Source: an uncultured Cellulophaga sp.
GTDB lineage: Bacteria; Bacteroidota; Bacteroidia; Flavobacteriales; Flavobacteriaceae
Reading direction: 5' to 3'
NCBI GenBank assembly: GCA_947491225.1
Contig: CANLIE010000001.1
Coordinates: forward strand, 114,262 to 178,261
Length of the DNA stretch: 64,000 nt
Numbering within the stretch: the stretch's first letter is position 1; each line of letters opens with the position of its first letter. Positions 28,301-36,994 of the stretch are shown here, piece after piece. The position numbers and the translations under genes are program-made. The notes under the pieces were generated by a model that searched no databases, had not been told where the DNA came from, and worked only from the letters and a program-made list of their open reading frames with translations.

Positions 28301-28443
28301 GTATAGGAGTTGAATTACAAGTACCATTAGCTATAGCTTTAATTGGTGGAATGCTATTAGGAACATTGGTAAGTCTTTATTTTATACCACTTTGCTATTA
28401 CTATTTTGCTAGGAAGTTTGATAAAGGAATTATTAGGAATTAA
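25345..28443 (+). CDS. RND transporter, pump 1 (AcrB/MdtB-like)
   Basis: 1032 aa, standard RND length with 12 membrane segments and two large periplasmic loops. TM1 starts RPIATIMSTLGLFILGIVAF; the TM4 proton-relay region is GLVLGIGLMIDNSIIVIDN, and the TM10 region is GIVVMSGIIINDSILKID. The second half starts near residue 525. In the HAE1-type family these pumps export small molecules; here the gene context suggests a peptide. It lies between the adaptor and the TolC-like gene. Confidence 0.9.
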   Translation: MVKFLLHRPIATIMSTLGLFILGIVAFNYIPVSLMPDIDIPEITVQVTAEDMSARQIEDAIVKKIRGNLKQVSHIDDIKSESSNGLGVIRLTFKQGTNIDYSFIEVNEKIDRAMGNLPKSVERPKIIKASVTDVPVFYLNMNLKEQSTNTLNGTKEKKESSISQEFTDFSRFVNQVIRKRIEQVDEVAMVDVSGLTSSEILIIPNHKKLNILGININDLESAIKKYELEVSNLLIKDGQYQYNIRLGSTLNDINEIKNIFINNNNKLFQLKEIAEVLERPKERIGLVLSDGKEAVTMAIIKQSDARIEDLKTALNKLINRLSKEYDTISFSITRDQTKLLDYAISNIKQSLLWGMLLAFGVMFLFLKNVKAPLLIGISIPVSITISLLFFYLLNISINIISLSGLVLGIGLMIDNSIIVIDNITQFRDQKYSLNESCILGTNEVVKPLLSSALTTCAVFLPLIFLSGIAGSLFFDQAMAITISLFVSLLVAVSLLPVMYKLFHLKDVKDKGRVNSFLKKTNRLNYASIYKKGFRFVMRKQGLSWIISLFLLFGAVGLFTILPKEQIPNLTQTEVLLNIDWNEQINVEENKRRVLELLAPVKQNLVNHTAFIGSQQFLLDKEGKSRASESIIYLKGKSPETINKIKKILYTFIGEKYSNVSIEYKEVDNIFNLIFSNKEAPLNARIRNVNDIGGAQSEQLKKVWYQIQQDLNGYKMKPIQWQEHISILVNQEKLIAYGINSNEIYNALKTAFSAQEVTTIINNQNFVPVIIGNNSKNIRKILNETTVQSNDSTSFYIKEFIKETRSENLKTITGGIEGEYYPIELDISSENIDNTINTINETVNTNKWYNVSFTGAVFSNQKLVQELKIILLISLILLYFILASQFESFVLPLIILLEVPIDLAGAFLFLKLFGMSINLMSMIGIVVMSGIIINDSILKIDSIIQLEKQGYSLMKAILVAGQKRLKPIIMTSLTTILALIPLLFSSGIGVELQVPLAIALIGGMLLGTLVSLYFIPLCYYYFARKFDKGIIRN

Positions 28444-28453
28444 AAAAGAGAAT

Positions 28454-30010
28454 ATGCTGAAAAATAATTTTTATAAATATATTATTCCTTATCTAAAAAA
28501 CGAACGTAATGCTCTAAATAGAGTATTTTGTTTTTGTGTTTTGTTTTTTTTCTATAATTATAGTTTTTCCCAATTAGATAATAACATTCTTCTTAACCTC
28601 TCAAAAGTAACACTCAATGATATTTTAAATGAAGCAAATAAAAAATCCTTAGATGCTTATAAAGCAAAAAGGAAATATGGAGTAAATTATTGGGAATTTA
28701 AATCATTTAAATCAAGTTTGTTGCCAAAAATTAATTTTGAAACTAAACCTTTAACTTATAACAAGTCGGTGGTAAAAAGATATGATTCGGAACAAAACAT
28801 TGATGTTTATAGATCTCAACAGAACTTGAATAGCTTTGCCAATATTTCTATTAATCAAAATATTAGGGCAACAGGAACAAGTTTGTTTATAAACTCAAAC
28901 CTTAATCGATTAGCCAATTTTGGAGATTTAAATATCGAGAATTATAATGCAACACCATTTAGTATTGGGCTAAATCAACCATTAATGGCATTTAATTCTT
29001 TTAAATGGGAAAAAAAGATTGCTCCTATTAAGTACAGTCAAGCTCAAAAAAACTATATATATGAACTACAAGCTATTAATTTAAGATCGGTACAATTATT
29101 TTTTGACTGGGCTTTAGCAAGTAAGAAGCTTGAAATAGCTAAGGAAAATGAGGTTTCAGCAAAAAAACTATTCAGGATAGGTCAAAAACGATACGAAATT
29201 GGGTCTATTGAAAAGGATGATGTTCTTAATTTAGAGTTAGACGTTTATAATTCAAAAACTAGTGTAACTCAAAATGAGCAAGCCTTAGAAAAAGCAGAAT
29301 CAGAACTGAGGTTGTTTTTAAGATATGATAACGCTCTTGATAAAATCCCTGTATTACCTGAATTGATATCCGATTTACAAATTGATGTTAATGAGGCTAT
29401 AGATTTAACAGAAGCAAATAATCCCAATAATTTAAACTTGCAATTAAAAAAAATTGAAGCAGAAAGAGATTTAGATAAAGCCGTTAAAGAAAATCGTTTC
29501 GATTTATCTTTAACAGCTAGTTACGGCTTAAACCAACAAGCAAATACATTTAATAATGTTTATAGTAATTTTCTGGAACAAGAAATGATAGCTATACAAT
29601 TTAGTATCCCTATCCTAGATTGGGGAGAACGAAAAGGTAAAATTAAGACTGCTAAGATGAATAAAGAAGTCATTGATGTTGAACTACAGCAAGATAAGGA
29701 ATCATTTAAGCAAGATATTACTTTAAAAGTTATTGATTTTAATCTTCAAAAGGAATTAGTAAATGGTGCATTACGAACTAGTGAAATTTCAAAAGAATCT
29801 TATGAGTTAACTAAGAAACGTTTTTTATCTGGGCGTATTGATTTATTAAGGCTAGCAAGTGCAAGAAAAGCTTGGCAATCTGCTTCTGAAAATTATATAA
29901 AAAGTCTACAAAACTATTGGACACTTTATTATCAAGTACAACAATTAACTCTTTATGATTTTTTGAATAAAAAAGAATTAACAGAAGATTTTAAAGTCAT
30001 TTTGGATTAA
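28454..30010 (+). CDS. TolC-like outer-membrane channel
   Basis: 518 aa from the ATG at 28454; an upstream in-frame codon at 28406 lies inside the pump 1 gene and gives an unlikely leader. A signal region (FCVLFFFYNYSFSQ) is followed by two TolC repeats with long alpha-hairpins: EVSAKKLFRIGQKRYEIGSIEKDDVLNLELDVYNSK (shown in parts) and SYELTKKRFLSGRIDLLRLASARKAWQSA. It provides the exit duct for the adaptor and RND pumps. 10 bp after pump 1 and 36 bp before pump 2. Confidence 0.86.
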   Translation: MLKNNFYKYIIPYLKNERNALNRVFCFCVLFFFYNYSFSQLDNNILLNLSKVTLNDILNEANKKSLDAYKAKRKYGVNYWEFKSFKSSLLPKINFETKPLTYNKSVVKRYDSEQNIDVYRSQQNLNSFANISINQNIRATGTSLFINSNLNRLANFGDLNIENYNATPFSIGLNQPLMAFNSFKWEKKIAPIKYSQAQKNYIYELQAINLRSVQLFFDWALASKKLEIAKENEVSAKKLFRIGQKRYEIGSIEKDDVLNLELDVYNSKTSVTQNEQALEKAESELRLFLRYDNALDKIPVLPELISDLQIDVNEAIDLTEANNPNNLNLQLKKIEAERDLDKAVKENRFDLSLTASYGLNQQANTFNNVYSNFLEQEMIAIQFSIPILDWGERKGKIKTAKMNKEVIDVELQQDKESFKQDITLKVIDFNLQKELVNGALRTSEISKESYELTKKRFLSGRIDLLRLASARKAWQSASENYIKSLQNYWTLYYQVQQLTLYDFLNKKELTEDFKVILD

Positions 30011-30046
30011 GCAATTTGATTCTTGAACATGACATGAAATTAATAT

Positions 30047-33000
30047 ATGAAGTATAAAGCATCTTCTTTTTCTATAATAATATTTTTTGTTTGCTTATCT
30101 ATAATAGGTATAGCTTTAACATCTTTATTAAGTGTTCAATTAGTTTCTTCAACAAATCAGAAATCGTTATATGTTAATTTTAATTGGAAAGGAGCTTCAG
30201 CTAAAATATTAGAACAAGAGGTTACTTCAAAGTTAGAAGGACTAATTAATAAAGTAAAAGGAATTAAAGAAATTAGTTCTTTTTCTAATAAAGGCAAAGG
30301 TTCTATAAATGTAAAGCTAAAAAAGAATAGTGACATAGATGCTATTCGATTTGAAATATCAAACTTAATAAATCAAAGTTATAGAGACTTCCCTAATGGA
30401 GTTACTTATCCTGAATTATCTTTTAGAGGAGAGAGTGATAATCAAGCTATTTTGTCATATAGTATAAATGCTGATGAAAGTCCGTATTATATAAAAAAAT
30501 ATACAGAAAAAAATATACTTCCACGTTTAACAGGTCTTAATGGAGTAAGTAGTATAAATGTTTATGGGGCTACGCCTTTCGAATGGAATATTAAATATGA
30601 TGTAAACAAACTATTTCAGTTAAATATTTCTGTTAATGAAATAGAAAATGCTATAAAAAAATATTTTGTAGAGGAACAACTAGGTAATGGAACTTTAGTT
30701 TCAAATATTGATAATACTAGTTTAAATATTTCATTAACTATAAAGTATAAATCAGATTATAATATTGATTGGGGAAATATTCCTATAAAAGACTCTAGTG
30801 GAAGAGTTATTTTTCTTAAAAATATTGCTAAAGTCGAGTTTAATGAAGCTTCAATATCATCTTATTATCGGATTAATGGTGAAAATTCTATTAATATGGT
30901 TGTGTATGCCGAGAAAGGTTCAAATACAATTAATGTAGCTAGAGAAGTAAAAGCAAAAGTTAACCAGTTAGAAGATGAAATACAGCAGAATTATACATTA
31001 AGGTTAGCACAAGATACAACTGAGTATTTAATTGAGGAGTTAAATAAGATTCAAAGAAGAATGTTGTTCTCATTATTAGTTTTACTTATATTGGTTCTAT
31101 TAATAAATAGAAGCTTTAAATATTTAGCAGTCCTTTTCATTGCTATAATAGTGAATTTGTTAATAGCTATTATTTTTTATTATCTTTTTAAAATAGAGTT
31201 GCAATTATATTCCTTTGCAGGAATTACTATTTCCTTTGGGGTAATAATAGACAATAGTATTATAATGATTGATCATTATAACAAAAGAAAAAACAGAAAA
31301 GTTTTTCTAGCAATTTTAGCAGCAACCTTAACTACAATAGGGGCTCTTTTAATTATTTTTCTATTAAGTACAGAACAAAAAGAGAATCTGTTGGATTTTG
31401 CATTAGTTATAATGATTAATATAGGAGTTTCTCTTTTTGTCTCTTTATATTTTATACCAGCTTTATTAAAAAAAATAATACTAAAACCTAAAAAGATAAA
31501 TTTTTATAGAAAGCGAAAAATTTCAAACTATACGAAACGGTATCACAATTTTATTTCTATAATAAAAAGACCTTTTTTAAAATGGATTTTTATTATAATT
31601 TTAATAGTTGGGTTTGGAATTCCTATACAGTTTTTACCCGATAAGATGGATGGTGAAAATTTTGTATCTAACGTTTACAATGAGACGTTAGGAAGTGAAT
31701 GGTTTAGTAATGACATAAAGCCTACCTTGGAAAAAATATTGGGAGGATCTCTAAGACTTTTTGTGCGAGATGTTTATGGAGAGTCATACGATTCTGAACC
31801 AGAAAGAACAACTTTACGAATAGATGCAAAAATGCCAGATGGATGTACTATTGAACAGTTGAATGATGTGGTGCAGAAAATGGAGCGTTATTTGAAAAAT
31901 TTTAAAGAAGTTGAACTGTTTGAAACAAGAATTTCAAGCTATAAAAATTCCAGAATATCTATTTATTTTAAAAAAGAAAATGAGTTCACAGAATTTCCTT
32001 TTGTTTTAAAAGATTTAATTGAAAGTAAGGCTACTAATTTAGGAGGTGTTAGTTGGAATGTAGAAGGTGTTGGTGCAGGGTTTTCTAACGTTGCCACACC
32101 TAATAGAAAGTTTAATAGAATTGTATTAAAAGGTTATAATTATGACAGACTGTATCATTTTGCAGAACTATTAAAAGAACAATTAGGAGAAAACTCTTCA
32201 AGAATAAAAGAAGTAGAAATTATTAGTAGTATTGGAAGAGGAAGTAGTGCTTTGTATGAGTATTATTTGGATTTTAATGATGAACAAATGGCTTTTAATA
32301 ATGTTTCTCAGAGCGAATTTCATGATTTTTTCAAGAATCAAATACATTCTATATATGTAACTTCAATTATTAACGATTATGAGTTTCAACAGGTAAAACT
32401 AGTATCTTATCAATTTCAAGAAAATAATTTATGGGATTTAAAGCACGCTCCGATAGAGATTGGTGAAAATCAATATAAACTGAATCAATTTGCAAGAGTA
32501 AAGAAGAAGAAGACAGGGAATAGCATTTCTAAGAAAAATCAACAATATAAATTAATAGTCACATATGATTTTTTAGGAACAATAAACTTAGCTAAAAAAG
32601 TTAAAGAGGATAACATAAGTATGCTTAATAGTAAATTACCAGTCGGTTATACTGTTTTTGATGAGTTAAATGAAGGTTGGTATAAAGAAGATAGTAAACA
32701 ATACTATTATCTGTTTCTAGTACTTATAATTATTTTCTTTATTTGCTCAATCTTATTAGAATCATTAAGGCAACCTTTTGCTATTATTAGCATGATTCCA
32801 ATCTCATTTATAGGTGTGTTTTTAACATTTTATCTATTTGAGTTTAATTTTGATCAAGGTGGTTATGCCTCTTTCATTTTATTATGTGGTATAAGTGTTA
32901 ATTCTGCTCTTTATATTATTAATGACTATAATAATCTAATAAAACTATACCCTAAAAGGAGTATTCATTCATTATATTTTAAAGCTTATAATTATAAAAT

Positions 33001-33172
33001 TATTCCAGTAGTATTAACAATTGCATCTACGGTCGTAGGTCTGATTCCGTTTGTTTGGGATGGGCAAAGAGAGGCTTTTTGGTTTTCTTTTGCAGTAGGC
33101 TCTATAGGAGGGCTTCTTTTTTCATTAATTGCAATAATAATTTATCTTCCTATTTTTATTTTAAAGAAATAA
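30047..33172 (+). CDS. RND transporter, pump 2 (diverged)
   Basis: 1041 aa, RND length. The TM4 region is GITISFGVIIDNSIIMIDHY, keeping the acidic residue. The TM10 region ILLCGISVNSALYIINDY lacks the acidic residue seen in pump 1 (IINDS), so the proton path may differ. The periplasmic domains are much diverged from pump 1. One adaptor with two RND genes recalls MdtABC, where two RND proteins form a mixed trimer; I infer the same here. Last gene of the operon, convergent with the HemG-like gene 15 bp away. Confidence 0.85.
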   Translation: MKYKASSFSIIIFFVCLSIIGIALTSLLSVQLVSSTNQKSLYVNFNWKGASAKILEQEVTSKLEGLINKVKGIKEISSFSNKGKGSINVKLKKNSDIDAIRFEISNLINQSYRDFPNGVTYPELSFRGESDNQAILSYSINADESPYYIKKYTEKNILPRLTGLNGVSSINVYGATPFEWNIKYDVNKLFQLNISVNEIENAIKKYFVEEQLGNGTLVSNIDNTSLNISLTIKYKSDYNIDWGNIPIKDSSGRVIFLKNIAKVEFNEASISSYYRINGENSINMVVYAEKGSNTINVAREVKAKVNQLEDEIQQNYTLRLAQDTTEYLIEELNKIQRRMLFSLLVLLILVLLINRSFKYLAVLFIAIIVNLLIAIIFYYLFKIELQLYSFAGITISFGVIIDNSIIMIDHYNKRKNRKVFLAILAATLTTIGALLIIFLLSTEQKENLLDFALVIMINIGVSLFVSLYFIPALLKKIILKPKKINFYRKRKISNYTKRYHNFISIIKRPFLKWIFIIILIVGFGIPIQFLPDKMDGENFVSNVYNETLGSEWFSNDIKPTLEKILGGSLRLFVRDVYGESYDSEPERTTLRIDAKMPDGCTIEQLNDVVQKMERYLKNFKEVELFETRISSYKNSRISIYFKKENEFTEFPFVLKDLIESKATNLGGVSWNVEGVGAGFSNVATPNRKFNRIVLKGYNYDRLYHFAELLKEQLGENSSRIKEVEIISSIGRGSSALYEYYLDFNDEQMAFNNVSQSEFHDFFKNQIHSIYVTSIINDYEFQQVKLVSYQFQENNLWDLKHAPIEIGENQYKLNQFARVKKKKTGNSISKKNQQYKLIVTYDFLGTINLAKKVKEDNISMLNSKLPVGYTVFDELNEGWYKEDSKQYYYLFLVLIIIFFICSILLESLRQPFAIISMIPISFIGVFLTFYLFEFNFDQGGYASFILLCGISVNSALYIINDYNNLIKLYPKRSIHSLYFKAYNYKIIPVVLTIASTVVGLIPFVWDGQREAFWFSFAVGSIGGLLFSLIAIIIYLPIFILKK

Positions 33173-33187
33173 CGATAAAAAAATATT

Positions 33188-33742
33188 TTATATCTCCTCT
33201 TTTTCATTATTTTTATAGTTGTTAATTATTCTTTGCCCGAAATTATCTACTCTTTGCCATTTTGTAAATTCTATTGGTAGATTTGATTTAATGGGGCCAT
33301 TTGTTAATTTCATAATTAATTTAATCATTAAATTATCAATTAATGAATAGGATTTGTAATCTAATTTCCCTGCAAATACATCAGAGAAATTAGGGACCCA
33401 TTTTGTTTTTTTTAAGAATTTAATTAGATATGGATTTGTACTTGCTGAATTTTTATCTTCTTTTCTTGCTACAAGATTAACTGAAAAAAATGCCGTCGTT
33501 ATCTTATTGAGATAATCTATATTATTAATTATAAAGTCGTAAACTTTATCCTTGTGTTTACCATACCTTACACTTGCTCCAATAATTATTGTATGAAATT
33601 CTAATAAATCACCGTTAAAAGAATCAATTGAGTACAACTCTGTTTCAATTTGTTTCTGATTGAAAAATTCTAGTAATTCTTTGCAAATTTTTTGAGTTTG
33701 TCCGTCAACAGAAGAATAAATTATTCCTATCTTTCTTTCCAT
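33188..33742 (-). CDS. hemG: HemG-like flavodoxin-domain protoporphyrinogen oxidase
   Basis: 184 aa. Flavodoxin FMN loop IIYSSVDGQTQKI, then IIGASVRYGKHKDKVYDFI, FFSVNLVARK, STNPYLIKFLKKTKW, VFAGKLDY and a C-terminal region matching the menaquinone-dependent HemG type. It oxidises protoporphyrinogen IX in haem synthesis. HemG is usually core but lies here inside the island, so it may be an additional copy. Could also be a general flavodoxin-like oxidoreductase. Confidence 0.75.
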   Translation of the reverse strand: MERKIGIIYSSVDGQTQKICKELLEFFNQKQIETELYSIDSFNGDLLEFHTIIIGASVRYGKHKDKVYDFIINNIDYLNKITTAFFSVNLVARKEDKNSASTNPYLIKFLKKTKWVPNFSDVFAGKLDYKSYSLIDNLMIKLIMKLTNGPIKSNLPIEFTKWQRVDNFGQRIINNYKNNEKEEI

Positions 33743-34011
33743 AAAAATGTTTAGTTATAAAATTTATAGATTTTATCAAAAGTAATTAAAACTAAATACT
33801 TTAGAATAGAAAAGGTTAACTTATATTAAAGTCTTCATCGCTTTTTAAGTTTTGTGTACTCGTTCTTTTTTAACTTTCTATATATTCTGAAAAAGAACAA
33901 TCTCAATCTCAAAGACAAGATTATTATTTGTTCCAGTTTTATTTCTAGATAAATTATAAAATACGGAAAGTCTTTAATGTAAAAAACACCTTTAAAAAGA
34001 TGTTTTTAATT

Positions 34012-34521
34012 TCAATCATTCAAATAATAAAACACAATACAAAGCGACACGGCATCAAAAAGCCCAAAGTAATAGGTCTCACTCCTAGGGTATTTGGGCT
34101 TATCAAAAAACAGCATTTTAAGCTTAGGGATATTTCTAGCAATCACTTCAGCAATTTCATAGCGAGACTTGGCATTCCAAATATCAAAAACCATACGTAT
34201 TTGTTCTCTAGAAAATTGAGACACCTCAATTTTGTGGGCTTTCAAATAAGCACAAATACTTCTAATCAATTGCTTTACACGCGCACATTTATGGGAACGG
34301 TTTCCGTTAAAATCCTCTAAAATAACACGTTCAGGCTCGTACTTTTTTATAAGTGCCTTGACCTTTGTCAGTACTTCGGTATTATCGATAGGCTGTATAC
34401 GGATTACACCCTTGTCAATTACCGTCAAGGCACCCTGCATCAGCGCATAGCCAAACCCATAGGAGTTTGGGTAGATACCCAAGACCCGCTCGTGGCGGTC
34501 TTCAAAAAGCTTAACGTTCAT
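34012..34521 (-). CDS. RuvC/RNase H-fold protein of a mobile element
   Basis: 169 aa. RNase H-like strands are seen: RVLGIYPNSYGFGYALM, then PERVILEDFNGNRSH with the expected acidic residues, and SETYYFGLFDAVSLCIVFYY with a C-terminal Asp. The usual first acidic residue of RuvC (D in GIDPG) is replaced by Y in GIYPNS, so resolvase activity is doubtful. It overlaps the XRE gene by 11 bp, a pair often seen in Flavobacteriaceae mobile DNA. Role probably in element DNA processing. Confidence 0.6.
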   Translation of the reverse strand: MNVKLFEDRHERVLGIYPNSYGFGYALMQGALTVIDKGVIRIQPIDNTEVLTKVKALIKKYEPERVILEDFNGNRSHKCARVKQLIRSICAYLKAHKIEVSQFSREQIRMVFDIWNAKSRYEIAEVIARNIPKLKMLFFDKPKYPRSETYYFGLFDAVSLCIVFYYLND

Positions 34522-34855
34522 CGTTTTGATCTGTTAAGCTATTGACAAAAGAGGTGATGTATGCTATTCTTTGGGTACTCTTTGGAGGTTGATGAATTTG
34601 TAATTCTTTAATGAGCTTTTCGCTCCTATGCTGTAACATATCTTTAAGCAGTTCTAACTGCTCAGAGAATAAGTCTACAAGCGGTGCTTTAAAGAGGATG
34701 TGGTACAAGAGAATAGTTCTTGGACGCGCAAAGCGCTGTCCTCTCTCTATTTTAGAGAGATTGCCCTTATCCATATTAAGTAAGTAAGCTACGTCGTGCA
34801 GAGGTAGGTTTGCGTCCTTTCTATATTGGGACAATGAGTTTGATTTTGTATTCAT
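34511..34855 (-). CDS. XRE-family HTH regulator
   Basis: 114 aa. An HTH of the Cro/C1 type (YRKDANLPLHDVAYLLNMDKGNLSKIERGQRF) is followed by a helical tail without a recognised domain. It overlaps the RuvC-like gene by 11 bp, so the two form a unit. Probably regulates this small element. Its promoter region holds a hairpin at 34866-34896. Confidence 0.8.
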   Translation of the reverse strand: MNTKSNSLSQYRKDANLPLHDVAYLLNMDKGNLSKIERGQRFARPRTILLYHILFKAPLVDLFSEQLELLKDMLQHRSEKLIKELQIHQPPKSTQRIAYITSFVNSLTDQNDER

Positions 34856-34865
34856 AAATATAAAG

Positions 34866-34896
34866 AGCGTTGAGTGTTAGCATATCAACGCTTTTT
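34866..34896. terminator. Hairpin upstream of the XRE gene
   Basis: AGCGTTGA / TCAACGCT stem with an 11-bp loop and a T run on the plus strand. It could end leftward-element transcripts on the plus strand or be a regulator site. The rest of 34897-35130 shows no gene. Confidence 0.45.
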
Positions 34897-35130
34897 ATAA
34901 TGTATTAGATTAAGTTGCTTTGGGATACTCGGAAAGAGTTGTCAATATGACTAAAATTTTCCCGGGTCACTCAAATATAAGTGGACATCCCTGTGAATAA
35001 ATGGTATTTCGACTACACACCTAATAAAGACCTGTAATTGACTTCTGTTGTATTTCTAATGAATGAATGCGGAGCATTCATAAAAGACCGCAGTAGCCAA
35101 CTAAAGCCTAATTGATAACATTATACAACA

Positions 35131-35625
35131 TCAATTGGCAGTGCGTCCAATAATTTGACAGTAACGTTCCCAATCGGATAGACGGTTTACTTTTGTTTTT
35201 GGGTTTGGAACAGTGCTTAGTTTTGTGTGTGTTAGTTTTGTAGTGTTACTTTTAGTAATAGCCTTTGAGGAATAATTCTCACTGGTTTTTTGTTGAAAGA
35301 AAGTGGTAGCGTATAAAATACGCTGGCTACCTTTGCGCGCCTCGGCAGAATGTAAAATAGCGCCGTTTTGCGAATACGCAATAAGCAATTTCTTCTTGAT
35401 AAGTTGGTCTATACCTAGCGATACCGATTTAAAGCTAAGACCAGTTCGTGATGCTATAAATTTCTGTGATAGCCAATCCTTCTGCTTCCTCCCGCCCTTA
35501 CCATCAGTAAAACCAATCGTTTGCCTAATTACTAAAAGCAAAATCTTTAATTCTTTTTCCGATAAAATTTTAAGGTAGCTATCTACCACGATGTTGGGTA
35601 ATTGCGAGGTCTTTTTATAGTTCAT
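35131..35625 (-). CDS. Winged-helix replication-type protein (RepO-like)
   Basis: 164 aa. The N-terminal domain PNIVVDSYLKILSEKELKILLLVIRQTIGF followed by GRKQKDWLSQKFIASRTGLSFKSVSLGIDQL (shown in parts) matches the winged helix of phage replisome-organiser proteins. The C-terminal half is Ser/Thr/Lys-rich and disordered-looking, and ends WERYCQIIGRTAN. Such proteins bind origin DNA in phages and plasmids-like elements. It is divergent from the integrase gene that starts about 110 bp away. Confidence 0.65.
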   Translation of the reverse strand: MNYKKTSQLPNIVVDSYLKILSEKELKILLLVIRQTIGFTDGKGGRKQKDWLSQKFIASRTGLSFKSVSLGIDQLIKKKLLIAYSQNGAILHSAEARKGSQRILYATTFFQQKTSENYSSKAITKSNTTKLTHTKLSTVPNPKTKVNRLSDWERYCQIIGRTAN

Positions 35626-35737
35626 ACTACAGAATTATAAATTTGTGCATCTTGTCTGAATAGCCACATTATTTTGTCTAATGTTCGACATTATTTTGGG
35701 AGTATCCAGACCATACAGACAGACGTATACTCCTGTT

Positions 35738-36709
35738 ATGGATATTTATACTACAGACACCTCTAATAAATCTACTTTGCTCCTCTCAAAGCTATTTGAG
35801 GACTATGCTTCAGATTGCGCCTATGTAAAACGACTTCGTGCTGCAACCATCTCTAGCTATAGAGATGTATTTACCACCTTTACTATCATTATGCCCGAGG
35901 TCACACAGCTTGGAGATGTGCATCCACAAATGTTCAATGAGTTTTTCAAAAGACTCAGCACTAGAGAACGTAAGGTGGGGCGAAATAAAATTAAAGTGGG
36001 CATTAAATCATCCACCACAAGAACCTATTACAATAAGCTGATGGCGTTTTTTAAATGGTTAGAAGACTACGACTATATTGAAAAGGGAAGTGTCACAAAA
36101 AAAGTAAGTAAACCTTCATTACCTAAGTATGAAGATGAAAAAGCACTTAGCGAATCCGAAATCAGTAAAATCATTACCGCCATTAGCATTTATGCCTTAG
36201 ATGATGATTTTATTAGGTCGCGAGATTTAGCCATCGTATTGCTCCTATTGTATACAGGGATTCGTAAAGGAGAATTATTAGGACTTCGTGTACAAGATGT
36301 CGATTTTGAATCCCAAACACTTCACATCAATGGAAACACCTCAAAGTCCAAAAGGAATCGGCAAATTCCTATGCACTTTTCATTGATTACCCATTTAAAA
36401 TCCTATTTGCGACAACGCAAAGACAAAGGCTATCTCACACCAGCACTTATTGTGTCTTCTAGATATGATAGAGGACTTACAGAGCACGGCTTAAAACATT
36501 GGTCAACTAAATATTCCAAGGCCGCAGCAGTCCCATTTCATTTGCATCGTTTCAGACACACCTTTGCCTGTACACTTGCTAAAACTAATGCAGATATCAT
36601 TAGTATTATGAGAGTCTTAGGACACTCTAGTACCAAAACCACAGAACAGTATTTACGATCTATTAAAACCAGTAATTCCAGAGCCTTTATCGATAAAATT
36701 TCCTTTTAA
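35738..36709 (+). CDS. Tyrosine recombinase/integrase 1
   Basis: 323 aa from the ATG at 35738 (MDIYTTDTSN); a start at 35681 would add 19 residues. A SAM-like core-binding domain (ATISSYRDVFTTFTIIMPEV...TRTYYNKLMAFFKWLEDYDYIEKG) is followed by the catalytic domain with Arg in YTGIRKGELLGL, HRFRHTFACTLAK (H-x-x-R), LGHSSTKTTEQYLRS (His and Tyr). All catalytic residues are visible. About 190 bp downstream lies a tRNA 3' half that may be its attachment site. Confidence 0.88.
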   Translation: MDIYTTDTSNKSTLLLSKLFEDYASDCAYVKRLRAATISSYRDVFTTFTIIMPEVTQLGDVHPQMFNEFFKRLSTRERKVGRNKIKVGIKSSTTRTYYNKLMAFFKWLEDYDYIEKGSVTKKVSKPSLPKYEDEKALSESEISKIITAISIYALDDDFIRSRDLAIVLLLLYTGIRKGELLGLRVQDVDFESQTLHINGNTSKSKRNRQIPMHFSLITHLKSYLRQRKDKGYLTPALIVSSRYDRGLTEHGLKHWSTKYSKAAAVPFHLHRFRHTFACTLAKTNADIISIMRVLGHSSTKTTEQYLRSIKTSNSRAFIDKISF

Positions 36710-36895
36710 AAAATGACCATTGTTGCTATACTAAAAGTGTCGAATAATTAGCAATAACCACAGCTGATTATCGCTAGTAAGTAAAGCATTTCTGGTTTGG
36801 GACGTGGTCGTCATATTTTGTAGTCATATTGGCTTAAATTTCTCTAAAACCCTTATAAAATAACATTTTAGAGGGATTGAGTGACGGGTACAAAT

Positions 36896-36937
36896 CTTGC
36901 ACTGACGAGGTGGCAGGTTCGAGTCCTGTCAGGTCCA
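36896..36937 (+). tRNA. 3' half of a tRNA-Ala(TGC)-like gene (att remnant)
   Basis: The fragment starts at the anticodon loop CTTGCAC, then a 3' stem TGACG, a variable loop, a T-arm GCAGG-TTCGAGT-CCTGT and an acceptor strand CAGGTCC with discriminator A. Position 70 is T, fitting the G3:U70 identity pair of tRNA-Ala. No matching 5' half lies upstream, so this is a displaced end, as left by tRNA-directed integration. It lies between two integrase genes. Confidence 0.6.
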
Positions 36938-36994
36938 CTAATCGCCCTTATATTTTCCCCTTTTAGGAAGATTGAGGGCTTAAAAATAGCCTGC

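Noticed and set aside
36896..36937. Possible tmRNA 3' end
   Set aside because: The acceptor end with T70 is similar, but a normal variable loop and anticodon-loop sequence CTTGCAC with a 3' anticodon stem fit tRNA-Ala better, and no tmRNA body lies upstream.
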